Assembly: GCF_947367125.1 (NCBI RefSeq)
Contig: NZ_CANBCQ010000012.1
Coordinates: forward strand, 1 to 51,671
Length of the DNA stretch: 51,671 bases
Source of the DNA: an uncultured Lactobacillus sp.
Lineage (GTDB): Bacteria > Bacillota > Bacilli > Lactobacillales > Lactobacillaceae
Direction of reading: 5' to 3'
Each line of letters opens with the position of its first letter. The first letter of the stretch is position 1. This document shows positions 7,794 to 16,408 of the stretch, piece after piece. A model generated the notes under the pieces. That model searched no databases. It worked only from the letters and a program-made list of their open reading frames with translations, and was not told the origin of the DNA. A program made the translations under genes and the position numbers.

Positions 7794-8480
7794 TTGAGAA
7801 CATTTTTTAGATTTATCAGAAATATCTTCTTGCTTGCTCTTCTCGCTTTTGGTATTTGGACCTATAGCCCCAATATTCGCACGGCAATGCAAGATTCACT
7901 AACTACCCTAAGTTATCGCATTAACGAATTACTAACGACAGGCACAATTACCACACCTAACCACGAAAAAAATAATCCTACTATAAAAACTGATACCGAT
8001 AAAACTGAAAATGATAGTTCTAGCACTACCCGCGTCTGGTCGCATCCTGAAGCTAAGGTCTACGTTGACATCGATCATAATATCCAGTTGCACTCAGCTG
8101 CAATCGACGCGATGAACGCTTGGAATCGAACAGGTGCCTTTACCTTTCATCAAGTAAATATTAAAAAAGATGCCCAGATCACCATCAATACGGTTGATGA
8201 AAGTGATACGAATGCCGCAGGCGAAACAGTTACGACTTATAATCCTGCGACAGGACATCTGTTAAAGGCAACAGTTCACCTGAATCGCTATTATTTACAA
8301 AATCAATGGTATGGCTATAGTAATAGTCGGATTATTAACACGGCCGAACATGAACTAGGTCACGCAATCGGCTTGAACCATACTAATAACGTTTCCGTCA
8401 TGTATCCTAAAGGCTCAATCTACACAATCCAGCCGCAAGATATTAAAGCAGTTAGAAAAATCTATCATGAACGGAATTAA
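7794..8480 (+). CDS. Membrane-anchored matrixin-like zinc metalloprotease
   Basis: About 228 residues from a TTG start at 7794, chosen because GGAGTG (7782-7787) is well spaced for it; an in-frame GTG at 7785 overlaps that site and would add three residues. An N-terminal hydrophobic helix (about residues 8-25) acts as signal or anchor. A low-complexity Thr/Asn/Lys linker follows, then a catalytic domain ending in HELGHAIGLNH (metzincin HExxHxxGxxH) with the Met-turn SVMYP about 6 residues later. The short secreted matrixin form is typical of lactobacilli. Substrate unknown. The gene stands alone with a terminator behind it. Confidence 0.85.
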   Translation: MRTFFRFIRNIFLLALLAFGIWTYSPNIRTAMQDSLTTLSYRINELLTTGTITTPNHEKNNPTIKTDTDKTENDSSSTTRVWSHPEAKVYVDIDHNIQLHSAAIDAMNAWNRTGAFTFHQVNIKKDAQITINTVDESDTNAAGETVTTYNPATGHLLKATVHLNRYYLQNQWYGYSNSRIINTAEHELGHAIGLNHTNNVSVMYPKGSIYTIQPQDIKAVRKIYHERN

Positions 8481-8483
8481 CTT

Positions 8484-8526
8484 TAAAAGCTCGCTTCTTT
8501 TTTCTAAAATAAGAGGTGAGCTTTTT
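8484..8526 (+). terminator. Terminator between metalloprotease and histidine phosphatase genes
   Basis: AAAAGCTCGCTTCTT pairs, with two G-U pairs, to AAGAGGTGAGCTTTTT, giving a stem followed by T residues. The next gene's ribosome binding site, GAGGAG, starts right after it. Confidence 0.65.
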
Positions 8527-8540
8527 ACGAGGAGAAAAAT

Positions 8541-9191
8541 ATGAAACGAATTTACATTGTCCGTCATGGACAAACTTATATCAACCGTTACAACAAAATG
8601 CAGGGCTGGTGCGATACACCATTAACGACCCCAGGAATTGAAGGTGCTGATGAGGCCGGCAAAGCCTTAAGCGAAGTTCCTTTTGATATTGCCTTATCAA
8701 GCGACTTAAAGCGGGCCAGCGACACCTGTGAGATCATTATGAAGCATAACGTCAATAAAGACGAACTGCAGCACATTGCTAGTCCATTTTTCCGCGAACA
8801 ATTCTACGGCTACTTTGAAGGAATGGATTCCGAGATGGCTTGGCGAATGATTGGCGGCAGCCACGGCTACGGAACTCGACAAGAAATGTTCGCTCACGAA
8901 AGCATCGATACCATTAAAGATTGGATTAAAGAAGCTGATCCCTACCATCAAGCTGAAAATGCGGCAGAATACTGGGCTCGGCTTGATGATGGCTTTAAGT
9001 TGATCAGCCAATTAGATGGTGCTGAAAATATTCTTTTAGTTACTCACGGCTTTACTATTAGAAGTCTCTGGTACCGTTATGGCGATAATATTCCGCTAGT
9101 ACCTGGTCCTAGAAATGCCTCAATCACAATTATGACCATGAGTGATCAAGGAAAAATCAAAATTCCAAAATGGAACCTGATGCATTTATAG
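8541..9191 (+). CDS. Histidine phosphatase family protein (phosphoglycerate mutase-like)
   Basis: 216 residues. The phosphoacceptor motif is RHGQTYINR at residues 8-16 (catalytic His9) and the second catalytic His is in VTHGFTIRSL. Internal Arg (SSDLKRASDT) and acidic FREQFYGYFEG segments complete the active site. Lactobacilli carry many paralogues annotated as phosphoglycerate mutase. Lack of the full dPGM sequence blocks suggests a phosphatase on small metabolites rather than the glycolytic mutase. It has a GGAGA ribosome binding site and a bidirectional terminator. Confidence 0.9.
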   Translation: MKRIYIVRHGQTYINRYNKMQGWCDTPLTTPGIEGADEAGKALSEVPFDIALSSDLKRASDTCEIIMKHNVNKDELQHIASPFFREQFYGYFEGMDSEMAWRMIGGSHGYGTRQEMFAHESIDTIKDWIKEADPYHQAENAAEYWARLDDGFKLISQLDGAENILLVTHGFTIRSLWYRYGDNIPLVPGPRNASITIMTMSDQGKIKIPKWNLMHL

Positions 9192-9192
9192 C

Positions 9193-9227
9193 AAAAACGC
9201 GCTGAGAATTTTTCTCAACGCGTTTTT
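9193..9227. terminator. Bidirectional terminator between phosphatase gene and aspT
   Basis: AAAAACGCGCTGAGAA / TTCTCAACGCGTTTTT hairpin with T-runs on both strands, placed between convergent genes. Confidence 0.85.
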
Positions 9228-9310
9228 ATGTGCAATTTTCAAATCAACATATGTATTTTTTAACTATTTGCTTGAAATTTAGTTTTTCTTTGCATCTACC
9301 ACCTCATAAC

Positions 9311-10969
9311 TTACGCTAGCAGCGCTACCATTAATGGTGCCATAACCGTTAGGAAAATATTTCCTAGGGCATAAGTTGGGGTGTAACTTAAGGCAAAGAC
9401 TGATGAGTCTGTTTCTGCATTTACAGCATTCAAAGCAGCTGTGATAGTACCTGAACCACAAAGTGAACCGATGTTATCTACGATATTCATCTTTAAAACA
9501 AATCTACTAAATAACAAAGTTAATAAGTGTGGCAAAATTGATACTAAAATACCAATTACAAATACTAGCCAGCCCATTTCCTTTAATGCCGTTACAAATC
9601 CGCTACCAGCTTGTAACCCGACTACTGCAATGAATAGGTTCAAACCTAAACTCTTCAGTAGCCATCTGGTTGATGGAGGAATTATTCCTGTGTTAGGATG
9701 CTTCTGTTGCAGCCAACCAAAGTATAAACCTGCAAACAAAGCACCACCACCGCCACCAAGAGTCAATGGAATCTTATGAATTGTAATTACAATTGCACCT
9801 AAGAGAATACCTAGGAAAATCCCAATTGACATGTAGCTTACATCTGTCTTGGTGCCTGCAACTTTTTCATAACCAATAGTCTTAATACAATTATTTAAGT
9901 AGTTCTCTGGCCCGATAATTGTAATCCGGTCACCAACAGTTAAGCGGCTATAGTCGCTTAATTTTTCTCCATCATGATAAGCAGAATCAATAATAACGCC
10001 GTTGCTCATCATTTGCTCTAATGCATGATAATTGTATGCCTTGGTCAATAAAACCGTTGCTCTCTTTAAGTTAAGAGGGAAGTTATTTGCATCAAGTTCA
10101 GACATCTTCGGATCTTTATCTGCAAATGCAGCAAAGTCTTTAATATTGCCTACAACCAAGATAGTATCATTTTCCTGCAAAACTGTGGTTGCCGCAGTTA
10201 GCATTTTATCTTCGTTAATGACTTCTTCAATTACTAAGCCATGATTTAATTTGTCAAAATCAGTTAAAGTCTTACCTATGAATTCACAGCCAGCATTCAG
10301 TTTAAATGCTCTAACACGGATATTAGCTGAGACTTTTACTCCTGTAGTTCCTGAAGAAATATGATTCTTTTCAATATACTTTTTAGTTGCTTCACGTAAG
10401 TTAACGTGCAAAATGACCGGGGCAATATTCTTTAAGAAAATCAGTACGCCGACCGTACCGAAAACATAAGTTAATGCATATGCGATTGCTACTTGTGACA
10501 TTGCCGCAGTTTTAGCAGCTTGAGAAATATGCAGTGCTTCAATTGCTGAGTTTGCTGTCCCGATACATGCAGATTGGGTCAAGGCACCTGCGATAATTCC
10601 TCCTGCTTCGCCAAATTTGACATGGAAAACCTTAAATAAGCCAAAGGCCACTACAAAAGCAATGACTGTAAAGACAACACTTTGAATAATAAATTTTAAG
10701 CCTTTTTTCTTAAAGCTGTTAATAAAGGCTGGCCCTACTTCATAACCTATAGTAAAAATAAACAAATCAAAGAATAGGTTTTTAACAACTGGCGCAATTT
10801 GGAACTTTCCTAATTGTCCGATTACTAAACCGACTAAAAGAACACCAACCGTAGCTCCAAGTTTAAAGCTTTTAATATGAAATCTCCCTACAAAGTAACC
10901 TAATCCCAAAGTTAGGAAAATAGCTACTGAAGGATTGTTCAATGCAAAACTACTTATTGTGTGCCACAT
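9311..10969 (-). CDS. aspT: Aspartate:alanine exchanger, AAE family
   Basis: 552 residues. Two hydrophobic domains (about residues 15-180 and 380-552) flank a cytosolic middle with two TrkA-C-like segments (around 210-290 and 295-370). This is the duplicated architecture of the AAEx family (AspT, YidE, YbjL). AspT imports aspartate and exports alanine electrogenically; with AspD it forms a proton-motive metabolic cycle, established in Tetragenococcus. The adjacent aspD gene, 16 bases upstream, makes this assignment much firmer than homology alone. It ends next to a bidirectional terminator. Confidence 0.93.
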   Translation of the reverse strand: MWHTISSFALNNPSVAIFLTLGLGYFVGRFHIKSFKLGATVGVLLVGLVIGQLGKFQIAPVVKNLFFDLFIFTIGYEVGPAFINSFKKKGLKFIIQSVVFTVIAFVVAFGLFKVFHVKFGEAGGIIAGALTQSACIGTANSAIEALHISQAAKTAAMSQVAIAYALTYVFGTVGVLIFLKNIAPVILHVNLREATKKYIEKNHISSGTTGVKVSANIRVRAFKLNAGCEFIGKTLTDFDKLNHGLVIEEVINEDKMLTAATTVLQENDTILVVGNIKDFAAFADKDPKMSELDANNFPLNLKRATVLLTKAYNYHALEQMMSNGVIIDSAYHDGEKLSDYSRLTVGDRITIIGPENYLNNCIKTIGYEKVAGTKTDVSYMSIGIFLGILLGAIVITIHKIPLTLGGGGGALFAGLYFGWLQQKHPNTGIIPPSTRWLLKSLGLNLFIAVVGLQAGSGFVTALKEMGWLVFVIGILVSILPHLLTLLFSRFVLKMNIVDNIGSLCGSGTITAALNAVNAETDSSVFALSYTPTYALGNIFLTVMAPLMVALLA

Positions 10970-10985
10970 AATTTATCATCGCCTT

Positions 10986-12578
10986 TCACTTATTTTGGCT
11001 TTCGAAATCATGATGGTACTCTCTTAACAGCTCTAATACTTGTTTACCAATTAATGCATAGTCATCAGTTGGCAAGTTAGCTTCAGATACTCGAAGTTCA
11101 CCAGGTTTGCTACCGAATCCTACACCATCCATCAGAACGACACCGTTCTTTTTGGCTAATTTAAGTAAAAAGTCTACCTGTTCAAAGTTATTTTCAAGGT
11201 ACTCTCTAAAGGCTTTGCCATACTTTCTTTCAGCGATTCGATAAATATCAATTAATGAGTAGTATTTCGCACTAGTCCGACTTTCGTCTTCCTTTGCACC
11301 CATACTCTTATGCAATTTCTCATAACGCTCACCTACTAATGCTCTAGATTTGTCAATATATGCATCAGTTGAGCCGTTTGCGTAAACCAAGTGAGTCAGT
11401 GCAAACAATACTTCCATCATTTGTTGCGGTGTTGATAAACCTGAGGTGTGATAAAGTCCTACAGAACGACTATCGGCAACCATCCGGTCAATAAATTTCA
11501 TCTTATCTGGATCAATTACTACATGTTCATAACGCTCATGCAATTCTGCTTTATTCTTTGATCCCAGTTCCGAAATCTTTTTATCAAAAACATTATCTTT
11601 ATTTAAAGCAATTAATCCTAAACGCCAACCTGTTGCGCCGTATAACTTCGAGAATGAATAGACTAACATTGTATTGTGTGGTGCGACGCTATAAATTGTC
11701 TTGAAATCAGATACAAATGTGCCATAAACATCATCCGTGATAATCATCAATTCTGGATTCTGCTTAACTGCATGTTCAATTGCTAACAAGGCTTTATGAT
11801 TGAAAGCTTTAGAAGTTGGGTTAGTTGGATTTACAACAAATAAGGCTTTAATAGAAGGATCACTCAACTTCTCAATTTCTGATGGTTTAATTTCCCAATT
11901 ATCTTTTTCACGCGACCGCAAATCTACTTCAACTAATTCATAGTCATTCAATTCTGGAATTTGCAAATATGGTGTGAAAATTGGTGTATTAATTGCAATC
12001 TTGTCACCTGGCTTCAAAAGATGATTTTCAGCCAAGGAATGGAAGGCATAAACAATAGCTGCCGTACCGCCTTCTGTTGGGAACAGCTCTGTATGTTTGG
12101 CTAATTTAGTCTTACCATACAAAGTTGATTGCAAATATTCATTTAAAATAACTTCACTATTTTTCAAAACACGACTCGGAACTGGATAATTATTACCTAC
12201 AATTCCGTTAGTTATTTCTGCTACAACCGCATCTTGATCTAGCTTTAACTCGTCTTTTACATAAGTTAAAACATCTTCTAGAAATTGATCTTCTCGATTA
12301 TTTTCGGGATCTAAAAATGCTTCTAAGCGTTCCCGAATACCATTAGTTTCAACATAACCGGCCATAGCACCATTATTAATAGTGCGGCGTGACTCTTGAA
12401 TACCAAATTGCATCAATCTCGCAAATGCTAGTCTTGCTAAAGTGTTAATCCAATTAGGATTGCCACGACCAGCATTTAAGAATACATTACTTTTTTCATT
12501 TTTTTGAGCTAATGCCAACATCTTTTGACTAATTTCAAAAGCACCTAATTGCTCAAGTTGCTTTTCATCGACAACCAT
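10986..12578 (-). CDS. aspD: Aspartate 4-decarboxylase (bifunctional with aspartate transaminase)
   Basis: 530-residue PLP enzyme of aminotransferase fold type I. The Schiff-base Lys311 is in YSFSKLYGATGWRLG. Other conserved segments are FPTEGGTAAIVYAF, NPTNPTSKAF and ITDDVYGTF. AspD removes the beta-carboxyl of L-aspartate to give L-alanine and CO2, consuming a proton. The long N-terminal extension of about 100 residues and total length match AspD, not ordinary aspartate aminotransferase (about 390). It is the first gene of aspD-aspT, behind a sigma-A-type promoter with a palindromic site downstream of the -10. Confidence 0.95.
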   Translation of the reverse strand: MVVDEKQLEQLGAFEISQKMLALAQKNEKSNVFLNAGRGNPNWINTLARLAFARLMQFGIQESRRTINNGAMAGYVETNGIRERLEAFLDPENNREDQFLEDVLTYVKDELKLDQDAVVAEITNGIVGNNYPVPSRVLKNSEVILNEYLQSTLYGKTKLAKHTELFPTEGGTAAIVYAFHSLAENHLLKPGDKIAINTPIFTPYLQIPELNDYELVEVDLRSREKDNWEIKPSEIEKLSDPSIKALFVVNPTNPTSKAFNHKALLAIEHAVKQNPELMIITDDVYGTFVSDFKTIYSVAPHNTMLVYSFSKLYGATGWRLGLIALNKDNVFDKKISELGSKNKAELHERYEHVVIDPDKMKFIDRMVADSRSVGLYHTSGLSTPQQMMEVLFALTHLVYANGSTDAYIDKSRALVGERYEKLHKSMGAKEDESRTSAKYYSLIDIYRIAERKYGKAFREYLENNFEQVDFLLKLAKKNGVVLMDGVGFGSKPGELRVSEANLPTDDYALIGKQVLELLREYHHDFESQNK

Positions 12579-12631
12579 AATGATCTCCCAAGAAAGATTT
12601 TTTCTTTCTTTGCTCCGTTATTTTATGACTA

Positions 12632-12648
12632 TAATGAGCGCTCACTAA
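12632..12648. promoter_or_regulatory. Putative operator of aspD-aspT
   Basis: Contains the perfect palindrome TGAGCGCTCA (12635-12644), extended on the minus strand as TTAGTGAGCGCTCATTA. It overlaps the expected transcription start, a good place for a repressor. A related 18-bp palindrome lies at the same relative position upstream of the decayed aspT-like copy (13678-13695). Confidence 0.6.
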
Positions 12649-12652
12649 GGCG

Positions 12653-12682
12653 AATATAACACGCAATTATGTGCAAATGCAA
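12653..12682 (-). promoter_or_regulatory. aspD-aspT promoter
   Basis: Minus-strand TTGCAT (plus 12677-12682), 18-bp spacer, TATATT (plus 12653-12658). The palindrome at 12632-12648 lies just downstream of the -10. Confidence 0.6.
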
Positions 12683-12715
12683 TTGTCCATTTTTTCGTTG
12701 CTCGCGTTTTTTATT

Positions 12716-12734
12716 AAAAAAAAAAAAAAAAAAA
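12716..12734. repeat. Homopolymeric tract A19
   Basis: Nineteen consecutive A residues (T on the minus strand), about 34 bp upstream of the aspD -35 box. It is the longest mononucleotide run I noticed in the window. Confidence 0.95.
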
Positions 12735-12793
12735 GGACATGTTTTAATCTTACGCTAAGACAAAAATATAGGGTAATTAACCATTAAATCAAT

Positions 12794-12834
12794 AAAAGGC
12801 TTGATTCTGATATTCTTTCAGAATTAAGCCTTTT
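12794..12834. terminator. Inverted repeat, possible terminator
   Basis: AAAAGGCTTGATTCTGA / TCAGAATTAAGCCTTTT hairpin between the aspD promoter region and the decayed unit. Plus-strand sequence after it is T-rich but interrupted. Direction is uncertain. Confidence 0.55.
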
Positions 12835-12903
12835 AATCTATTTTTTATTTTTTATTGCTCTAGTACTCAATATACTCTAAGCTAAATCTTATAGCTAGTT
12901 ATG

Positions 12904-12936
12904 AAAAAGACCTAAAAGTATCCGCTTTTAGGTCTT
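12904..12936 (-). terminator. Terminator of the decayed aspT-like unit
   Basis: AAGACCTAAAAG-TATCCG-CTTTTAGGTCTT, a perfect 12-bp stem. On the minus strand it is followed by TTTTTC, so it terminates leftward transcription. The only leftward unit just upstream is the aspT-like pseudogene. Confidence 0.7.
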
Positions 12937-12949
12937 ACTCACAGTTTTC

Positions 12950-13622
12950 CCAATTCTTCATCGCCAACAAAATGATACAACTAATTAAGTACCTAACGGC
13001 AGAATAGCTGCACTTATTGGCTAATGAAAACTGGTCCTCCTTATAGATCAAGAGAAAAGTCATCTATAAAAATTCTTAAGAGCTTTTGCTTGAAAAATTC
13101 TTAAGAACTTTTGCTTGCTATTACCACATTAATTTTTTCAATCTTAGTTGCAACCAATCATATCATTTTCCTATCCAAACATGATTGCAGCGTTTGGATG
13201 GTTTATTATCACTATCTTAGTAGGCTAAATTTATTTCGTCAAAATCAATTAAAAGTAGTTGCTCAGATATTATTGTTATTACTTCACACAAGTTACATAG
13301 AAAATGACTGAAGCAATGTTCATTAAGAAAGTTGGTACAACAATGTACCCTCAAAGATATAAGTATACGCGATAGTTGTTGATAACATCACTGCAGCTTC
13401 AGCAGTCTGATAAATACTGCAGTACCCCAACTGCTAAATTGGTTATATCAATTTAAACAAATTGAGTTAACGCACTGACAGTATTTTCTCTAACTTCACC
13501 AAATTTGACATCTAATCTTCTAAATAAAACAGGTGCTACTTAGTATTAAGTCTAAATCTACCTGCAAAATAGTTACTAAAGAAGTACTCAATACAAAATC
13601 ATTTGTTGTATCTCACATAATG
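12950..13622 (-). pseudogene. Decayed aspT-like transporter gene
   Basis: Minus-strand reading from an ATG at about 13618 resembles the start of the intact aspT but has TGA in place of the Trp2 codon (ATG TGA GAT ACA versus ATG TGG CAC ACA). Further on, short stretches align in order with AspT in shifting frames: ALTQ, then ITNLAVGVLQ (AspT: IGTANSAIEALH), then QTAEAAVMLSTTIAYTYIFEGT (AspT: QAAKTAAMSQVAIAYALTYVFGT). A segment near 12960-13050 loosely resembles the AspT C terminus. Sequence between transmembrane helix 1 and the ALTQ block is deleted. The left end is approximate. The matching promoter and operator support a duplicated transporter unit. Confidence 0.65.
13071..13117. repeat. 22-bp direct repeat inside the pseudogene
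   Basis: AATTCTTAAGAGCTTTTGCTTG (one mismatch) occurs at 13071-13092 and 13096-13117, a 25-bp period. Probably a slippage duplication in decaying sequence. Confidence 0.85.
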
Positions 13623-13677
13623 CTCACCAACTTTTATTTATCTTGATAGTCTCGTTTTGCTCTGTTATTTTTAATTA

Positions 13678-13695
13678 TTAGTAAACGTTTACTAA
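13678..13695. promoter_or_regulatory. Perfect 18-bp palindrome, operator of the decayed unit
   Basis: TTAGTAAACGTTTACTAA lies upstream of the aspT-like pseudogene. Its flank (GAGCAAA, AAATAAC) matches the flank of the aspD operator, so the two control regions are paralogous. Confidence 0.7.
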
Positions 13696-13768
13696 CACTA
13701 AAGTAACATGTATTTCTTCATTACTCAAGTCCTTATTTTTCACAATAAGTGCACTGCCGACGCAGAAA

Positions 13769-13808
13769 CAGAGATTAGATAACCATCGTCATCTAATCTC
13801 TGCTTTTT
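13769..13808. terminator. Terminator behind the BceAB-type operon
   Basis: CAGAGATTAGAT-N10-ATCTAATCTCTG, a perfect 12-bp stem, followed by CTTTTTG on the plus strand. It abuts the permease stop codon, with a weaker T stretch in the leftward direction. Confidence 0.65.
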
Positions 13809-13809
13809 G

Positions 13810-15615
13810 TTATTTATCCAAAACAATATTCTTATACAACTTCACCGTAATTAGATAATAAATCAAATAAAGCACAATGAAAATTGTAAATGGTAGCCAA
13901 ATTCCCATATATGGTTTTGGCAACAAGGCAGTAAATAATCGTAAGCCAAAGAGAACATCAATTACGCCTAAAATTCCTGGTAATAAGAAGAGAACGCCAA
14001 TTTCACTTCTAATTGATTTTTCCAAGACTGCCCTTCTAGTACCAATCTTGTAAAGCATTTCGTAACGAATCTTGTCACTAGCAGCCCCACTTAAAACTTT
14101 GAACATCAAAGTTGAAGCTAGCATAGTCAAGAAAGCAATTCCTAAGAAGAAGCCCATAAATTCAAACCCACTGATAAAACCCAATATTGCTTGATAAGAG
14201 AAGGGTTTGGTATTAGTAAGAGCTAGTGCTGCAGTCGGATCAGCCTTGATTTGCATTTTCTCTAGCTTCATCAAAGTTGGATAAGCTTTGGCAAAATCAT
14301 TAACCGTAATTAAGGTGATGAATTTCTTTTCTCCCTTAATCGCATTCAACTTTTTAGCGGAAACTAAGCGAATTGTTTTTCTTTCAGCAGGAGAAACCAT
14401 TGTATTTAATAATGTACTGCCATGATTATTTGGTTTAGCTAATTCACTAGTTTTGAGCGTATACGGCGTGTAAGTTGGGAAGTTATTGCCGTGAGTTTTG
14501 AATTCAATGTCATGTAATGGCTTTTTATCAAATTCATCTTTAATAAAGTAAAGTTCTTTTTTAGTTGCAACATAGTGGTAAGTTGTTTTTGTTTTAACAT
14601 CCAATTTGTCCACAGTTTTTTGCACAGCTGGAGTATTTTTTACAATCGTGGCATCGTAATAGGTACTTTTAACTGCCTGATCTTTTAATGAGTTAAAGTT
14701 AAGTCCAACAGTAATAGCACCAAGCGCTAAAGCGAAAAGTAGTGAGATAACTGACAGAATTCTGGTATAATCACGAATTCTGAATTTTAATTGCCCTAAG
14801 GTAAAAACGCGAATACCGCGGTAAGCGTAGTTTTTACGTTTAAGCAAAAAGTTGATGATGAGCGTGAAGAAAGAATCAAAAGTAAAGTAGGACCCGGCCA
14901 CAATCGTGACTAGTGCTGCTGGAATGATGAAGAAAATAGCACTAGCGGGCATCCCCATAATGTAATATCCTGCTGCTAGCAGCGCTAAGCCTAGGATTGC
15001 TTCAATAACCTTTAAACCTTTTTTACGGCTTAACTTAACTGGCTTTTGACCTTCATGCAACAAGTCAATCACCTTGCTGCGAACCAATTTATGCACATTT
15101 CTCAATGCTGCTAAAAAGAAAATTGCAATAAAGAAAATCAAGGTCCATAAAATTGCATTAGGCAAAATCACTTGAAAATGGGTAATTTTTAAACCTAAAC
15201 TAACGATTAAAAACTTAGCTACGATCGCAGTTAAACCAAAACCAATAACAATTCCAAGTACTGTCGCTAACAGCCCAGTCATTAAGGTTTCACAAAAGAT
15301 CAATAACCCAATTTTAGAACTTTTTGCTCCTAGCATCATGAACATGCCATAGTCATGTTGGCGCATGCTAAGCAAAAAGGTATTTGCATAAACTAAATAA
15401 ACAAAAGTAATAATCGCCAATAACACAATCCCAAAGCCAAAAATAAAGCTTAAGTATTGTCCTGGGGCATTAACATCCTTACTCATAAAACCAGGATTGA
15501 CGGCCAAAGTTAAGAACATATAAAAAATTGTGCTGGCTACTACTAATCCTGAGAAAAGGACGGTGTAATCCTTGAGCCGGCTTTTAATCCCGGTTAATGA
15601 TAACTTCCAAATCAT
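13810..15615 (-). CDS. BceB-type ABC transporter permease (FtsX-like)
   Basis: 601 residues with about ten transmembrane helices in the BceB arrangement. A large extracytoplasmic loop lies between helices 7 and 8 (about residues 310-480, hydrophilic). Two FtsX-like regions are at about 60-170 and 475-590. Such permeases with a BceA ATPase protect against, or sense, cell-wall-active peptides by freeing lipid II-cycle intermediates. It follows the ATPase gene with a 12-base gap. No BceRS two-component genes are adjacent, so regulation differs from the classical module. Substrate unassigned. Confidence 0.9.
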   Translation of the reverse strand: MIWKLSLTGIKSRLKDYTVLFSGLVVASTIFYMFLTLAVNPGFMSKDVNAPGQYLSFIFGFGIVLLAIITFVYLVYANTFLLSMRQHDYGMFMMLGAKSSKIGLLIFCETLMTGLLATVLGIVIGFGLTAIVAKFLIVSLGLKITHFQVILPNAILWTLIFFIAIFFLAALRNVHKLVRSKVIDLLHEGQKPVKLSRKKGLKVIEAILGLALLAAGYYIMGMPASAIFFIIPAALVTIVAGSYFTFDSFFTLIINFLLKRKNYAYRGIRVFTLGQLKFRIRDYTRILSVISLLFALALGAITVGLNFNSLKDQAVKSTYYDATIVKNTPAVQKTVDKLDVKTKTTYHYVATKKELYFIKDEFDKKPLHDIEFKTHGNNFPTYTPYTLKTSELAKPNNHGSTLLNTMVSPAERKTIRLVSAKKLNAIKGEKKFITLITVNDFAKAYPTLMKLEKMQIKADPTAALALTNTKPFSYQAILGFISGFEFMGFFLGIAFLTMLASTLMFKVLSGAASDKIRYEMLYKIGTRRAVLEKSIRSEIGVLFLLPGILGVIDVLFGLRLFTALLPKPYMGIWLPFTIFIVLYLIYYLITVKLYKNIVLDK

Positions 15616-15627
15616 TTTTCTCGCCCC

Positions 15628-16377
15628 CTATTCTTCAGTACCTAAGTGAACAATCAAATCATGGTAAAAATCTGTCCGCGATTTGTTCTCTTTAGTCAAT
15701 TGCTCGCCAATCTTACCGTCTTTAATAAACAGAATGCGATTAGCAAAACTAGCAGAAAATGGATCGTGCGTAACCATTAAAGTAGTTACACCATCGCGTT
15801 GATTCAAAGTTTCCATTGTGTTTAACAATTCACGCGCACTCTTGGAATCTAGCGCACCAGTAGGCTCATCTGCTAACAGCATTGCTGGCTCATGCACTAA
15901 GGCCCGAGCTGAAGCAACCCGTTGCTTTTGTCCACCGGAAATTTCTGCTGGATACTTTGTCAAAATGCCTTTAATTCCTAACTTGGCCGCAATTTTATCC
16001 ACAAGTGGATTAATTCGATTAGTGGTAATCCCCCGCAAGCTCAGCGGCAAGGCAATATTTTCGCGATTCGTCAAATTCTCTAGTAAGTTAAAATCTTGGA
16101 AAATAAAACCTATTTCTTTACTCCGAAAATCTGCCATCTGGTTGGCATTCAAATTACTGATATCTTGATTATTAATAAAAACATTGCCAGTTGTCGGCTT
16201 ATCTAGGGTCGAAAGAATATTAAGCAAGGTTGTTTTCCCTGAACCTGATGCGCCCATGATTGCTACAAATTCACCGGTTGCTACTGAAAAGTTGATTCCT
16301 TTTAATGCCTGATACTGTTTCTCGCCTTTTTTGCCATAAGTTTTGGTGACTTGGTCAACCTTTAAAATTTCGTTCAT
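15628..16377 (-). CDS. BceA-type ABC transporter ATP-binding protein
   Basis: 249 residues. Walker A is GASGSGKTT at about 41-49, Q-loop FIFQDFNLLENLT, signature ISGGQKQRVASARAL, Walker B MLLADEPTGALDS and switch VTHD. The MacB/LolD-like pattern matches BceA ATPases paired with FtsX-type permeases. It is the first gene of the two-gene operon, with the promoter and an 11-bp-arm inverted repeat directly upstream. Confidence 0.93.
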   Translation of the reverse strand: MNEILKVDQVTKTYGKKGEKQYQALKGINFSVATGEFVAIMGASGSGKTTLLNILSTLDKPTTGNVFINNQDISNLNANQMADFRSKEIGFIFQDFNLLENLTNRENIALPLSLRGITTNRINPLVDKIAAKLGIKGILTKYPAEISGGQKQRVASARALVHEPAMLLADEPTGALDSKSARELLNTMETLNQRDGVTTLMVTHDPFSASFANRILFIKDGKIGEQLTKENKSRTDFYHDLIVHLGTEE

Positions 16378-16408
16378 TTTTTTGTCCTCATTCCTGCTGT
16401 TTTTTGTT

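Noticed and set aside
9279..9461. 60-codon frame overlapping the aspT 3' end
   Set aside because: Shifted-frame shadow of aspT with no ribosome binding site.
13071..13117. Two-copy 25-bp period repeat as a CRISPR-like array
   Set aside because: Only two units with a 3-bp spacer; a tandem duplication.
13111..13311. 66-codon plus-strand open frame between aspD and the BceAB-type operon
   Set aside because: No ribosome binding site; it lies in antisense within the decayed aspT-like gene and its composition is not protein-like.
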